DNA of 64,000 nucleotides, taken from positions 1,893,001 to 1,957,000 of the forward strand of contig NZ_LR134167.1 of NCBI RefSeq assembly GCF_900635775.1. The letters are read 5' to 3'. The first letter of the stretch is position 1. The number at the start of each line of letters is the position of its first letter. Shown here piece by piece: positions 1 to 9,778 of this stretch. The notes beneath the pieces are model-generated. The model was not told where the DNA came from, did not search any database, and worked only from the letters and a program-made list of their open reading frames with translations. The position numbers were made by a program, and so were the translations under genes. The DNA comes from Avibacterium volantium (lineage in GTDB: Bacteria; Pseudomonadota; Gammaproteobacteria; Enterobacterales; Pasteurellaceae).

Positions 1-2
1 GC

Positions 3-113
3 GGCGGTAGCCAAGATTTCGGGCTCGCTGCTGCCATTGCAACCCTCATTTTCTTATTAGTCGCAGGGCTTGCTTTATTAAATATCAAAGCCACAAAAAT
101 GAAATTTGACTAG
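3..113 (+). CDS. malF: MalF maltose transporter permease, 3' end only
   Basis: The window opens inside this gene. The last 36 codons read to a TAG stop and end in a hydrophobic helix followed by a basic tail with the sequence KATKMKFD. That ending and the position directly upstream of malG fit MalF, one of the two inner-membrane permease subunits of the maltose/maltodextrin ABC importer (MalEFGK2). The stop codon overlaps the AGGAGG ribosome binding site of malG, so the two are translated from one message. Only the C-terminal membrane helix is visible. The identification rests on context plus the match to the known MalF C terminus. Confidence 0.85.
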   Translation, partial: GGSQDFGLAAAIATLIFLLVAGLALLNIKATKMKFD

Positions 114-121
114 GAGGCATT

Positions 122-1012
122 ATGGCTATTGTTCAAGCAAAATCCTTACGATATCGCCTATGGGCAACCCATTTTTTCTTAATTGCGTTTATTGCGTTAA
201 TAATGTTTCCATTATTGATGGTGGTTGGCATTTCTTTACGTCCAGGAAATTTGGCACTTGGAGATATTATTCCGCACGAAATCTCTTGGGAACACTGGAA
301 ACTCGCCCTCGGGTTTGATGTGGTGCATTCCGATGGCACTATCACCCCACCGCCGTTTCCCGTATTACTTTGGCTTTGGAATTCTGTGAAAGTGGCAACC
401 CTCACCTCTGTTGGGATTGTTGCACTCTCGACTACTTGTGCTTACGCCTTTGCAAGAATGAAATTCAAAGGCAAAAAAACGCTATTGCAAGGAATGCTCA
501 TTTTCCAAATGTTCCCTGCGGTGTTATCCCTTGTCGCCTTATATGCCTTGTTTGATCGCCTAGGGCAATACATTCCGTTTCTCGGTTTAAACACACACGC
601 TGGCGTGATTTTTGCCTATCTCGGTGGCATTGCATTGCACGTTTGGACGATCAAGGGATATTTTGAAACCATCGATGGCTCACTAGAAGAAGCTGCTGAA
701 TTAGATGGTGCAACGCCGTGGCAGGCATTCCGCTTGATTTTGCTTCCGCTTTCTGTCCCTATTTTGGCGGTGGTGTTTATTTTATCTTTCATCGCAGCTA
801 TTACAGAAGTGCCAATCGCCTCACTGCTCTTGCGTGATGTGGAAAGCTATACCCTTGCGGTAGGTATGCAACAATATCTTTATCCTCAAAACTATTTATG
901 GGGCGATTTTGCCGCCGCAGCTGTGCTTTCCGCCATTCCTATCACTGCTGTCTTCTTATTGGCACAACGTTGGCTTGTGGGTGGGTTAACTGCAGGTGGG
1001 GTAAAAGGCTAA
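122..1012 (+). CDS. malG: MalG, maltose ABC transporter permease
   Basis: Inner-membrane permease that pairs with MalF to form the maltose/maltodextrin channel energised by MalK. At 296 residues it has the same length as the E. coli protein and reads as a close homologue throughout. It has six hydrophobic segments and, around residues 185-205, the cytoplasmic EAA loop ([15 protein letters not shown]) that docks on the ATPase. The start is fixed by AGGAGG five bases upstream. It is the last gene of the malEFG transcript visible here and is followed by a hairpin terminator. malE and most of malF lie before the window; malK is not seen. Confidence 0.97.
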   Translation: MAIVQAKSLRYRLWATHFFLIAFIALIMFPLLMVVGISLRPGNLALGDIIPHEISWEHWKLALGFDVVHSDGTITPPPFPVLLWLWNSVKVATLTSVGIVALSTTCAYAFARMKFKGKKTLLQGMLIFQMFPAVLSLVALYALFDRLGQYIPFLGLNTHAGVIFAYLGGIALHVWTIKGYFETIDGSLEEAAELDGATPWQAFRLILLPLSVPILAVVFILSFIAAITEVPIASLLLRDVESYTLAVGMQQYLYPQNYLWGDFAAAAVLSAIPITAVFLLAQRWLVGGLTAGGVKG

Positions 1013-1044
1013 ACCAATTAAAATAAAAAAATTATAAAAAATCT

Positions 1045-1089
1045 GACCGCATATTATTTTCCTTAAGAATAAAAAGTGCGGTCTTTTTT
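1045..1089 (+). terminator. malG terminator built from an inverted uptake-signal pair
   Basis: GACCGCA (1045-1051) pairs with TGCGGTC (1077-1083), followed by six T residues. The right arm is a complete uptake signal (AAGTGCGGT, 1074-1082); the left arm has the complementary core. An intrinsic terminator at the end of the mal transport operon. A second uptake signal lies at 1113-1121. Confidence 0.8.
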
Positions 1090-1169
1090 CTAATAAAACT
1101 TTAAAAAATTCCACCGCACTTTGCTTGTAAGACTTGCCAACTTTAAATGCCTTGTAAAAACAATAATCA

Positions 1170-3848
1170 CTAGCTATAGCCCATTAATTTCAAAAGCTCT
1201 CGCGTGTATTGGATCGCTTCATTACGATTTGCCACACCTAATTTTTGATATAAATTACGAATGTGCGTTTTAATTGTGGTAATCGCGACTTGTAATTCAT
1301 CAGAAATTTGTTCGTTACTATATCCCGAATAAATTAACCCTAGTACTTGCCATTCCCTTTGGGTGAGAGGGCTAATTTTTAATAAGTCTGGCACTTGCGG
1401 ATTTTTTAGTAAATTTTCAACAAATTCCTCATCAAAATGGGCAAACTTATGGCGATAGTATTGATTAATATGACGCAAAATAAATTGTGCTTTATGTGCA
1501 ACTAATTCATCGAGGGTATTTTGTGCAAGTAACTGACGGATTTGTTGTGCCATTATTTCTCCTTCCAAAACAAAGACGCTGATAAAATTGGTCTGCTTGG
1601 TGAGGCTAAGCCCAAGGCTAAGATCAGCCATTGCCGCCTCTTTGTTATGGGTGAGAAAATGTAGGCGATTACGTAAAATTAACGCACGATTTAAATCACT
1701 GATAAATTGCAAATTTTCCGCCGTTTGGATTAATTTATCCAAAATATTTTTGGCTTCGTCATAATCACCAATAAGCATTTTTGCCCGCGCAATATTACGC
1801 CATTGAACTTGGCTGAAATGATTGGTATCCGTGCTCGGTGGTTGGTTTTGAATCAACCAATTTTGAGCTGCTTGACTATTATTGGTCATTTGCCATAACA
1901 CGATTTTGACCTGATCAGCGTTGGCGTTCCAATCGTTGTGGTAATGATGTGCGTTTTGTAGTTGAGTGATTTTTTCTAGCTGTCGAGTGGCGTTATCTAT
2001 ATCGCCTCGAACAAGAGAAATTTTGCATAAAATCGCAAGGCATTGCAGCTTTGCCTTTTCGCTATCTAACACTGAAATTCCCGCTGTTGCCATAGCTTCA
2101 GCTTTATCTAAGTCATACCAATCCCACAAAATTTGTCCTTTCAAACGGAGCAAAAATTCATACATTGGAATTTGCTGTAAGTGGTTTTCTTTCACAAACC
2201 GCGAGGCTTTATTTAGCATATCGTAGCCCGCTTGCAAGAAACCTTGTGCAATCAAAATCTCAGACTGTTGTAGCAATGTCCATAATACATTATGAGATGT
2301 GTGATACTGACGAGCCATTTTTTCCGCTTTTTGTAACATTGTAATGGCATCGGCGAAATTGCCTTTAACGTGCCACGCCTCGCCAATAATGGAGGTGGCA
2401 ACAATTTTGGCATAGTGGGCATTGTCGGCAAGGCGATTTAATGCGTTGGAGGCAAGTGAAAGTGCGGTGTTTTCATCGCCTGAATTTATGGCGACTTGGG
2501 CGAGCAACACGTCAAATTCCGCTTGATTTTCAGGGCTGAGATCGATGTTCTGTTGCTCAAAATGGGCAAAAATGCCAGCCACTTCACTATGCCGATGTTG
2601 GCTTTGGGCAAGCCACGCTTTTAATAACACCAGATTAGGGTAGGCGGCAAGCCATGTATCATCAAGATGTTCTAGACTTTGTTCTAATAATTTGAGTTCC
2701 CCTTGGTGGAATAATTGCCAGCCGTTTTGCGATAAAATTTGCAACAGTAATTGTTTGTTTTCTAATAAGCTAGCGTGGTAGAGGGCTTCGGTAACATAGC
2801 CTTGTGCGAGCCAACCTTGTGCCGCTTGTTGGTGCAAGGTGGGCATTTCATTTGCCAACTCACGTTGGCTACAATGGGCTAAGAAGGAGGCAAAAAGCGG
2901 GTGAAAACGCCACCAATTATCATCGCTTTCCATTCGTTGTAAAAATAGCCCTTGTTTTTCTAGCCGTTCTAAAATAAATCGGCTCTCTGTTTCGCCCGTT
3001 ACTTCAGTCACAAGAATTTCGTTCATTGAACGCAGAATAGAGCAACGCAAAATAAATTGTCTAGTCGCTTGAACCACAGGGGCAAGCACTTCGTCATTTA
3101 AGTAATCATTGATGTGAAAACTATGATGGGAAAGGCGTTTGGCAATATCTTGTAGAGTACTTCTCTGCTGCTTGGCAGAAAGGCTGATGAGTTGTAACGC
3201 CGTCGGCCAGCCCTCCACCTCATCACAAAGTGCGGTAATTTCTTGTTCCGTTAAGGGATCTTCTAAACGAGATTGGAAAAACGCAATACTTTCTTGATGA
3301 GAAAAAGGCAGTTGATGGGCATTAATTTCTAATAATTGTTCTTGCACTCTTAAACTGGCTAAACCTAATGGCGGCTGAGAACGTGAAATCAAAATGAGCG
3401 TCATTGCAGGCGGTTGATGTTTGATCCAATATTTTAATGCGTCGTGAATTTCTTCGTTTTCAATTAAATGATAATCATCAATCACCAGATAAAATGGCTG
3501 TTCGTAGGAAGCAAGATTGACCAACAACTGATTAAACAGTGAAAACAAATTGGAATAGGGCGGATTGTCTTCATTGTGAATGTGGTTGTTGGTAGCTCTC
3601 GCTAATGCCGCACAAAAGTAGCCGGCAAACCGCTCCGTTTGATTATCGCTTTCATCTAAAGAATACCAACCTAGATGCGGTTTATCCTTTGCCCATTGAG
3701 AAATCAATGTAGTTTTGCCATAACCTGCGGGAGCGGTAATCAGTACTAAAGGATAATCTGAAGCCTGTTCTAGCAAGGATAGTAAATTGGTTCTGGTTAC
3801 GCTATTTTGTAGGCGGTAAGAACAAATAAGTTTTGATGGAATTAACAT
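1170..3848 (-). CDS. malT: MalT, ATP-dependent activator of the maltose regulon
   Basis: Transcriptional activator of the STAND/LuxR class that binds maltotriose and ATP and switches on mal promoters. At 892 residues it is close to the 901 of E. coli. A Walker A motif (APAGYGKTT) sits at residues 39-47 and a Walker B-like LVIDDYH near 125. A long helical repeat region follows, and a C-terminal LuxR helix-turn-helix begins around SPLTQREWQVLGLIYSGYS. I chose the ATG at 3848 because MLIPSKL is the conserved N terminus of the family. A TTG 54 bases upstream is in frame but unconvincing. It is divergent from malPQ, as in E. coli, and sits next to the transport operon. Confidence 0.95.
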   Translation of the reverse strand: MLIPSKLICSYRLQNSVTRTNLLSLLEQASDYPLVLITAPAGYGKTTLISQWAKDKPHLGWYSLDESDNQTERFAGYFCAALARATNNHIHNEDNPPYSNLFSLFNQLLVNLASYEQPFYLVIDDYHLIENEEIHDALKYWIKHQPPAMTLILISRSQPPLGLASLRVQEQLLEINAHQLPFSHQESIAFFQSRLEDPLTEQEITALCDEVEGWPTALQLISLSAKQQRSTLQDIAKRLSHHSFHINDYLNDEVLAPVVQATRQFILRCSILRSMNEILVTEVTGETESRFILERLEKQGLFLQRMESDDNWWRFHPLFASFLAHCSQRELANEMPTLHQQAAQGWLAQGYVTEALYHASLLENKQLLLQILSQNGWQLFHQGELKLLEQSLEHLDDTWLAAYPNLVLLKAWLAQSQHRHSEVAGIFAHFEQQNIDLSPENQAEFDVLLAQVAINSGDENTALSLASNALNRLADNAHYAKIVATSIIGEAWHVKGNFADAITMLQKAEKMARQYHTSHNVLWTLLQQSEILIAQGFLQAGYDMLNKASRFVKENHLQQIPMYEFLLRLKGQILWDWYDLDKAEAMATAGISVLDSEKAKLQCLAILCKISLVRGDIDNATRQLEKITQLQNAHHYHNDWNANADQVKIVLWQMTNNSQAAQNWLIQNQPPSTDTNHFSQVQWRNIARAKMLIGDYDEAKNILDKLIQTAENLQFISDLNRALILRNRLHFLTHNKEAAMADLSLGLSLTKQTNFISVFVLEGEIMAQQIRQLLAQNTLDELVAHKAQFILRHINQYYRHKFAHFDEEFVENLLKNPQVPDLLKISPLTQREWQVLGLIYSGYSNEQISDELQVAITTIKTHIRNLYQKLGVANRNEAIQYTRELLKLMGYS

Positions 3849-3889
3849 TGTTAATAACCCTTTTGTTGATGAAAGATGTCTTTTGGAGT

Positions 3890-3899
3890 TCTCCTCCCC
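3890..3899 (-). promoter_or_regulatory. Candidate MalT box between malT and malP
   Basis: On the minus strand this reads GGGGAGGAGA, nine of ten matches to the E. coli MalT box GGGGA(T/G)GAGG as I remember it. A weaker plus-strand candidate (AGCAAGGAGG, 7 of 10) lies at 3943-3952. Both sit in the 175-base gap that must hold the malP promoter. The site is inferred from sequence match and position only. Confidence 0.45.
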
Positions 3900-4023
3900 C
3901 AAATAAGAAATTACTTCCTACTCGTCATACTGACAAGATTATAGCAAGGAGGATTTATTTTTTCTCCTGCCGAGCATAATAAAACAAGAAGAATGTTTAA
4001 TTTATGCCTTAAAAGGAGTTTTT

Positions 4024-6420
4024 ATGTCTATTTCTCATACAAATGAAATGGCGTTATTTGATAATAATGTACAAAAATACTGCCGTTTTTTTGAACTCGC
4101 CTCACCGCAACAATTTACCCTTGAGCAATGGTATCAAGTCATCGCTCGTACGGTGCTTGAAATGGCATATCACAAGCCGCAAGGCAAGGTTGATGAGCAA
4201 CGCCATATTAATTATCTCTCAATGGAATTTCTCATTGGCCGCCTCACGGGAAATAACCTGATGAATTTGGGCTATTACGAGGACATCAAAGCCTATTTAG
4301 CCCAATATCAAGTTGAACTGGTTGATGTCCTCGAGCAAGAACGTGATCCTGCTTTAGGCAATGGCGGACTTGGACGCTTAGCCGCCTGTTTTTTAGATTC
4401 CATGGCAACGCTAGGGCAAGCGGCGACAGGCTACGGGCTGCATTATCAATATGGGCTGTTTAAACAGGCGTTCCAAGACGGAAAACAAGTAGAAAGTGGC
4501 GATGAATGGGGAAGAAATCAATATCCTTGGCATCGCTATAATCCAAGCAAAACCCAACAAGTGCATTTTGGCGGAAAAGTGGTGGCAATCGAGGGAGATC
4601 GCTATGAATGGCAACCCAAATTAACCATTGAAGGCAAAGCTTTTGATCTGCCGATTGTGGGCTATCAAAATGACGTAATCCAACCGCTACGCCTCTGGCA
4701 AGCAGACAGCCCACAATCTTTTGATTTAAACCAGTTTAATGAGGGCAAATTTGTCGCAGCGGAAAAAACCTTAATAAAAAGCACCGCACTTACACAGGTG
4801 CTATACCCGAACGATAATCATCGTGTAGGACAACAGTTACGCTTAATGCAGCAATATTTCCATTGTGCTTGTTCTGTGGCTGATATTCTTTCTCGCCATT
4901 TAGCACAAGGCTTCTCGCTAGAAGAATTTCCGAAACGTCAAGTCATTCAGCTTAATGACACACACCCAACCCTCGCTATCCCTGAATTAATGCGAATTTT
5001 ACTTGATGAGCATCAACTCACTTGGCAACAAGCGTGGTCTATTTGCCAACAAAGTTTCGCTTACACAAACCATACTTTGCTCCCAGAAGCACTAGAGCAG
5101 TGGGATCAACGCCTATTCAAACAATTATTGCCACGCCACTTTAAAATTGTGGAAAAAATTAATCACCTTTTCCATCAACAAGTGAAAGCACAATTTGGCG
5201 ATGATGCCAAAGTATGGGAAAAACTGGCGATTTTGTTTGATTACCGAGTGAGAATGGCAAATCTTTGCGTAGTGAGTTGTTTTGCGGTGAATGGTGTTGC
5301 TCAAATTCATTCTGATTTGTTGGTTAGTCAGCTTTTCCCAGAATATCACCAACTTTTCCCAACAAAATTCTGCAATGTTACCAATGGTATTACCCCAAGA
5401 CGTTGGATCCAACAAGCCAACCCTGCATTAAGCCAGTTGCTCGATCAAACCGTCAAAGGCGATTGGAAAAAAGATCTTGAGTTACTTCACCAAGTGGAAA
5501 ATGTGGTTGATGATGTCAACTTCCGCGAGGCTTATTGGCATATAAAACAGCAAAACAAAGCGGCTCTTGCCAGAGAAATTGAGCAAACGCTTAGCTTATC
5601 AGTCAATCCAGATGCGATTTTTGATGTGCAAATTAAGCGTTTCCACGAATACAAACGCCAGCATTTGAATTTATTAAATATTATCGCCACCTATCAATGG
5701 TTAAAAGATAATCCGAATAAAGATTACACGCCAAGACTCTTTGTTTTTTCAGGCAAAGCGGCACCGGGCTATTATTTGGCGAAAAATATTATTCACGCCA
5801 TTAACAATGTCGCAGAGATCATCAATAACGATAAACAGATGAAAGATAAGCTACAAGTGGCGTTTTTACCTGATTATCGTGTATCGCTAGCAGAAAAAAT
5901 TATCCCTGCAGCGGATATTTCCGAACAAATCTCAATGGCAGGGAAAGAAGCCTCAGGGACAGGAAATATGAAGCTCGCATTAAATGGCGCATTAACCTTA
6001 GGAACCCTTGATGGAGCCAATGTTGAAATTGCTGAAATGGTAGGACAAGAACACATTTTCCTCTTTGGACATACTGTTGAAAGTATTCAAACACTATTAG
6101 CAGAAGGCTATTCGCCGAAAACTTACTATCGCAATGATCCTGTCTTAAAAAATGCGGTGGATTTTTTAGCCAAAGGCAAAGCCAGCAAGGGGGATAAAAC
6201 AACCTTTAATCTGATGTTAGACAGTCTACTCGAGCACGATCCTTTCCTTGTTTTTGCTGATTTTGAGAGCTATCGACAAGCTCAAGAGCGTATTGGTCAG
6301 GCTTATTTAGATCGTGACGCATGGCTACGCAGTGCCATTTTAAACACAGCACGACTTGGAAAATTCAGCTCAGATCGTTCTATCCGTGACTATCAATCAC
6401 GCATTTGGTTAAAAAAATAA
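4024..6420 (+). CDS. malP: Maltodextrin phosphorylase
   Basis: Cytoplasmic PLP enzyme that phosphorolyses maltodextrins to glucose-1-phosphate. At 798 residues it is almost exactly the E. coli MalP length. The N-terminal half contains [20 protein letters not shown], a hallmark of glycosyltransferase family 35. The PLP lysine lies in [14 protein letters not shown] near residue 645. AAAGGAG eight bases upstream sets the start. The phosphorylase family also includes GlgP; the shorter length and the malT-malP-malQ order argue for the maltodextrin enzyme. It is transcribed with malQ, from which it is separated by a strong hairpin. Confidence 0.95.
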   Translation: MSISHTNEMALFDNNVQKYCRFFELASPQQFTLEQWYQVIARTVLEMAYHKPQGKVDEQRHINYLSMEFLIGRLTGNNLMNLGYYEDIKAYLAQYQVELVDVLEQERDPALGNGGLGRLAACFLDSMATLGQAATGYGLHYQYGLFKQAFQDGKQVESGDEWGRNQYPWHRYNPSKTQQVHFGGKVVAIEGDRYEWQPKLTIEGKAFDLPIVGYQNDVIQPLRLWQADSPQSFDLNQFNEGKFVAAEKTLIKSTALTQVLYPNDNHRVGQQLRLMQQYFHCACSVADILSRHLAQGFSLEEFPKRQVIQLNDTHPTLAIPELMRILLDEHQLTWQQAWSICQQSFAYTNHTLLPEALEQWDQRLFKQLLPRHFKIVEKINHLFHQQVKAQFGDDAKVWEKLAILFDYRVRMANLCVVSCFAVNGVAQIHSDLLVSQLFPEYHQLFPTKFCNVTNGITPRRWIQQANPALSQLLDQTVKGDWKKDLELLHQVENVVDDVNFREAYWHIKQQNKAALAREIEQTLSLSVNPDAIFDVQIKRFHEYKRQHLNLLNIIATYQWLKDNPNKDYTPRLFVFSGKAAPGYYLAKNIIHAINNVAEIINNDKQMKDKLQVAFLPDYRVSLAEKIIPAADISEQISMAGKEASGTGNMKLALNGALTLGTLDGANVEIAEMVGQEHIFLFGHTVESIQTLLAEGYSPKTYYRNDPVLKNAVDFLAKGKASKGDKTTFNLMLDSLLEHDPFLVFADFESYRQAQERIGQAYLDRDAWLRSAILNTARLGKFSSDRSIRDYQSRIWLKK

Positions 6421-6427
6421 TGGATTG

Positions 6428-6449
6428 GCCACGCATTTTTATGCGTGGC
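6428..6449 (+). other. Perfect hairpin in the malP-malQ gap
   Basis: GCCACGCAT and ATGCGTGGC form a 9-bp perfect stem around a TTTT loop, eight bases after the malP stop and 26 bases before the malQ start. No T-run follows, so it does not look like an ordinary terminator. It could protect the upstream message or tune the malP:malQ ratio. The inverted repeat is seen directly; the function is inferred. Confidence 0.6.
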
Positions 6450-6475
6450 AGCACGATAAAACAGGAAGCAGTATC

Positions 6476-8548
6476 ATGAAAAGATTAACAAAGCGGTTTC
6501 AACAAGCTGGCATAATGCCTTATTTCTACAACGAACAAGGGATAAAAAAAACAGCTAGCCTCCAAACGCAACATCAATTATTCAACGCATTTTCAGGTAA
6601 TACCCATTCTTATTCGGCAATTTTACCACCCGTAAAAATTCTTTACGAAAAAGCACCGCACTTTTTAAAACTCCATCGCACCGATTTAAAGAAAAATTTG
6701 CAAGGAAATTGGTGTCTTCAACTTGAAAATCAACAAGGGGAAATCACTGGGAAAGTAAAACGCAATACCATTTATTTTCCTCAAAATTTGCCGTTGGGCT
6801 ATCACGATTTAACCTTAGCAATAGGAACAAAAACCTATTCTTGCCGTATTATTATTGCCCCAAAACGTTGTTATCAACCTCAAGAAATGGTACAAGGTAA
6901 AAAACTTTGGGGATCATTTATCCAATTATATAGTTTAAAATCTGAGCATAATTGGGGCGTTGGTGATTTTGGCGATCTTAAACAATTTTTGCGTGAAATT
7001 GCCGCAACTGGCGCGGATTTTGTTGGGCTAAACCCCATTCACGCTCTTTTTCCTGCTAACCCTGAAAGTGCTAGCCCTTATAGCCCATCATCAAGAAGAT
7101 GGCTCAATATTCTTTATATTGATCTCAATACATTGCCTGAATTTCAGCAAAGCCAGCCAGCACAGCAATGGTTTCAGCAGCCACAAATTCAACAAACTTT
7201 AGAAAAATTACGCACAGCAAGCCATATTCAGTACAGAGAAGTCATGGCATTAAAACTCGAAGGGCTACGACTTGCTTTCTCTTTTTTCCAACAACAGGCA
7301 AATTCTGATCGCCAAGCTGATTTTGAGCAATTCCTCCAACAAAAAGGGGAAAGCCTTATTATTCAAGCCACCTTCGACGCACTACACCAACATTTAAGCG
7401 AAGGATTCCCCGAACAATGGGGTTGGAATTATTGGACTACGCAATATCAGGATTATCATAGCGAAACGGTCGCACACTTCCAGCAAACCCACCAAGCAGA
7501 CATTCGTTTTTATGCGTGGTTACAATTTATTGCGGAAACTCAGCTCAAAGAATGCGATGAACTCTGCAAAACCTTAAAAATGCCTATCGGGCTTTATCGC
7601 GATCTCGCTGTTGGCGTTTCCGATCAAGGCGCAGAAACTTGGTGTGATAAGCAACTTTATTGCTTAAAAGCCAGCATTGGCGCTCCACCTGATATTTTAG
7701 CGCCACAAGGGCAAAACTGGGGCTTATCGCCGCTCAATCCACATATTTTGCAGCAGCGTGCCTATCAGCCATTTATTGATCTCGTACAATCAAATTTGAA
7801 TCATTGTGGTGCACTGCGTATCGATCATATTATGTCACTGCTTCGACTATGGTGGATTCCTAAGAATAGACAAGCACAAGACGGGGCATATATTCGTTAT
7901 CCTGTTGATGATCTGATCGCCATTCTTGCCCTAGAAAGTCATCGCCACAAAGCGCTTATTATCGGGGAAGATCTGGGTACAGTTCCGAAAGCCATCGTGA
8001 GTAAACTCAAAAACGCGGGGATTTTATCTTATAAAGTATTTTATTTTGAATTTGATGAACAAGGAAAAAGCCGAGATTTAGCCGATTATCCTTATCAGGC
8101 AATGACAACCTTAAGTACGCACGATCTGCCAACTATTGATGGTTATTGGCGAGGCTATGATTTTGAGCTTGGACAGCGTTATGGCATTTATCCAAATGAA
8201 AAAATTTTAGCCATATTGCAACAACAACGTCAGGAAGCTAAAGCCAAAATTTTAGCTCGTCTAACAGAGGCGGGAGTTGATCCTGATCAGCCAAAAGATT
8301 TATCCTCCCCAATTAGTAAAAAATTTAATCATCAACTACAAACCTATGTGGGGAAGGTGGAAAGTGCTTTGCTAGGGCTTCAACCTGAAGATTGGATAAA
8401 TATGTCTGAACCCGTAAATATTCCGGGAACAAGCACCCAATATCCTAACTGGCGAAGACGACTAAGCCAGAATATCACAGAGATTTTTAATGATCCTGAA
8501 GTTCAGCAACTTTTACAGAAAATAAATACTTGCCGAAAACCGCATTAA
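6476..8548 (+). CDS. malQ: 4-alpha-glucanotransferase (amylomaltase)
   Basis: Disproportionating enzyme of glycoside hydrolase family 77 that transfers glucan chains between maltodextrins and releases glucose, feeding MalP with longer chains. It has 690 residues. An N-terminal extension of about 130 residues, as in enterobacterial MalQ, precedes the barrel. Family motifs are PYSPSSRRWLN, the nucleophile region LRIDHIMSLLRLWWIP, the acid region GEDLGTVP, and STHDLPT with the third carboxylate. I set the start at the ATG preceded by AGGAAG. A TTG at 6425 would put the malP-malQ hairpin inside the coding region. Second gene of the malPQ operon. Confidence 0.95.
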   Translation: MKRLTKRFQQAGIMPYFYNEQGIKKTASLQTQHQLFNAFSGNTHSYSAILPPVKILYEKAPHFLKLHRTDLKKNLQGNWCLQLENQQGEITGKVKRNTIYFPQNLPLGYHDLTLAIGTKTYSCRIIIAPKRCYQPQEMVQGKKLWGSFIQLYSLKSEHNWGVGDFGDLKQFLREIAATGADFVGLNPIHALFPANPESASPYSPSSRRWLNILYIDLNTLPEFQQSQPAQQWFQQPQIQQTLEKLRTASHIQYREVMALKLEGLRLAFSFFQQQANSDRQADFEQFLQQKGESLIIQATFDALHQHLSEGFPEQWGWNYWTTQYQDYHSETVAHFQQTHQADIRFYAWLQFIAETQLKECDELCKTLKMPIGLYRDLAVGVSDQGAETWCDKQLYCLKASIGAPPDILAPQGQNWGLSPLNPHILQQRAYQPFIDLVQSNLNHCGALRIDHIMSLLRLWWIPKNRQAQDGAYIRYPVDDLIAILALESHRHKALIIGEDLGTVPKAIVSKLKNAGILSYKVFYFEFDEQGKSRDLADYPYQAMTTLSTHDLPTIDGYWRGYDFELGQRYGIYPNEKILAILQQQRQEAKAKILARLTEAGVDPDQPKDLSSPISKKFNHQLQTYVGKVESALLGLQPEDWINMSEPVNIPGTSTQYPNWRRRLSQNITEIFNDPEVQQLLQKINTCRKPH

Positions 8549-8554
8549 TTCTAT

Positions 8555-8584
8555 AAAAATAGCCGATTAATCGGCTATTTTTTC
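8555..8584. terminator. Bidirectional terminator between malQ and ytfJ
   Basis: AATAGCCGAT-TA-ATCGGCTATT forms a strong stem with a run of T on the plus strand and of A before it, so it can serve both converging genes. Confidence 0.85.
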
Positions 8585-8594
8585 AAAATGATTA

Positions 8595-9155
8595 TTAATT
8601 TTTCAACAGACTGTTGACTAAACTCAATACTTCATCAATCTGTGCAGAAGAAAGTTTCCCCTCGTGAACAAACTTCACTTTGCCGTTTTTATCCAACACT
8701 ACGATCAAACTTTCTTTCTCTTTTAATTTCCACGCATTTTTCACTGCACTTTGATTATCCAGCACAATTTGGCTATGGGCATTTTCTTTTTTCGCTTTTT
8801 CAGCGCTGCTCCGCACAAAAGCGCCCGTGCCAAAAATCGCATCATCTGCGTTGATAATATTTGTGGTTTGATATTGCGTACCATCAAAATGTTGCGCTTT
8901 AATTGCGTCCATTAAGGCTAAATTTTTTTCTTTTACTGCGCTTCGCCCTGCAATATGCTGCAACACTCGAACCTTACCTTTAAGCTGGGCAGATTGCCAA
9001 GGTTTTGCAATAATCTCTTGATTTTTAACCACAAGCTCGCCTTTATTCGCTACGCTTACCGCAGGGAGCGTTGCATTCAGTTGCAGATTGTGTGCCTGAC
9101 TATAAGCACTGCTTAATAATGCGCTAAGCCCAAGTAATAAAACTGTTTTTTTCAT
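8595..9155 (-). CDS. ytfJ: YtfJ family periplasmic protein
   Basis: Small exported protein of the YtfJ family (186 residues), with a thioredoxin-like fold predicted for the family but no CxxC here. The first 21 residues form a signal peptide ending near SAYSQAHN. Conserved stretches shared with E. coli YtfJ include SAQLKGKVRVLQHIAGR, AEKAK-type basic segments and DDAIFGTGAFVRSS. The function is unknown. I used the ATG at 9155, preceded by AGGAAC; a GTG four codons upstream would overlap that ribosome binding site. It converges on malQ and appears monocistronic. Confidence 0.9.
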   Translation of the reverse strand: MKKTVLLLGLSALLSSAYSQAHNLQLNATLPAVSVANKGELVVKNQEIIAKPWQSAQLKGKVRVLQHIAGRSAVKEKNLALMDAIKAQHFDGTQYQTTNIINADDAIFGTGAFVRSSAEKAKKENAHSQIVLDNQSAVKNAWKLKEKESLIVVLDKNGKVKFVHEGKLSSAQIDEVLSLVNSLLKN

Positions 9156-9324
9156 TTTGTTCCTCACTAAAAAGCCCTTAGTTTAGCGAAAATTCCCCTT
9201 TCTGACATCTTAAAAATCATTACAGCGAAAGAGATTTGTTTGTTATACTTCGCTCTCACCCCAGTTATTCAATCAGAAAAAACATAACTGATTGTTTATA
9301 TTGAAATTTATATAAGAGGAAAAA

Positions 9325-9654
9325 ATGGAACAAACAACCTGCCCAAAATGCCAAGGCAAATATGTGTATCACGATGGTTTAAATTTTGTTTGCCCTGACT
9401 GTGCTTATGAATGGTCTGGCGAGGAAGAAAATGACACAGAAGAAAAAGTGGTAAAAGACAGTAACGGCAATCCACTACAAGACGGCGATAGTGTGATTTT
9501 GATTAAAGATTTAAAAGTGAAAGGTTCATCTATTGTGTTGAAAAAAGGCACAAAAGCCAAAAACATTCGCTTAGTTGATGGCGATCACGATGTCGATTGC
9601 AAAATTGACGGTCAAAGTTTCTCATTAAAATCAGAGTTTCTGAAAAAAGCCTAA
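9325..9654 (+). CDS. yjdM: Zinc-ribbon protein YjdM (PhnA family)
   Basis: Small cytoplasmic protein of 109 residues. The N-terminal zinc ribbon has two CxxC pairs (CPKC at 6-9 and CPDC at 24-27). The C-terminal PhnA/YjdM domain reads [20 protein letters not shown]. The E. coli relative was named PhnA from its position near the phn operon, but it is not established as a phosphonate enzyme, and no phn genes are here. The start has a good AAGAGGA site. A hairpin directly follows the stop, so it is probably a single-gene unit. Confidence 0.92.
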   Translation: MEQTTCPKCQGKYVYHDGLNFVCPDCAYEWSGEEENDTEEKVVKDSNGNPLQDGDSVILIKDLKVKGSSIVLKKGTKAKNIRLVDGDHDVDCKIDGQSFSLKSEFLKKA

Positions 9655-9659
9655 TCACG

Positions 9660-9692
9660 CAACAGGCTGCAGCGAGCAGCCTATTGTTTTGC
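9660..9692 (+). terminator. yjdM terminator
   Basis: AGGCTGC and GCAGCCT pair around a 5-base loop, flanked by further CAA/TTG pairing and a short T-rich tail. Moderate-strength intrinsic terminator. Confidence 0.65.
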
Positions 9693-9738
9693 CCTTCAAA
9701 ATAAAGTGCGGTCAGATTTTTCGTTATTTTTACAAAAA

Positions 9739-9754
9739 TGTGATCTACCTCACA
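9739..9754 (+). promoter_or_regulatory. CRP-cAMP site upstream of uhpT
   Basis: TGTGATCTACCTCACA has both consensus half sites, TGTGA and TCACA, with the right 6-base spacer. It lies 124 bases before uhpT. E. coli uhpT is CRP-activated, so control by carbon catabolite status is expected. The site is seen directly; its use is inferred. Confidence 0.8.
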
Positions 9755-9778
9755 AAAATTCTCAAAGCCCTGCAAAAC

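Noticed and set aside
3849..3902. TTG start giving MalT 18 extra residues
   Set aside because: MLIPSKL is the conserved N terminus, and the extra stretch overlaps the candidate MalT box.
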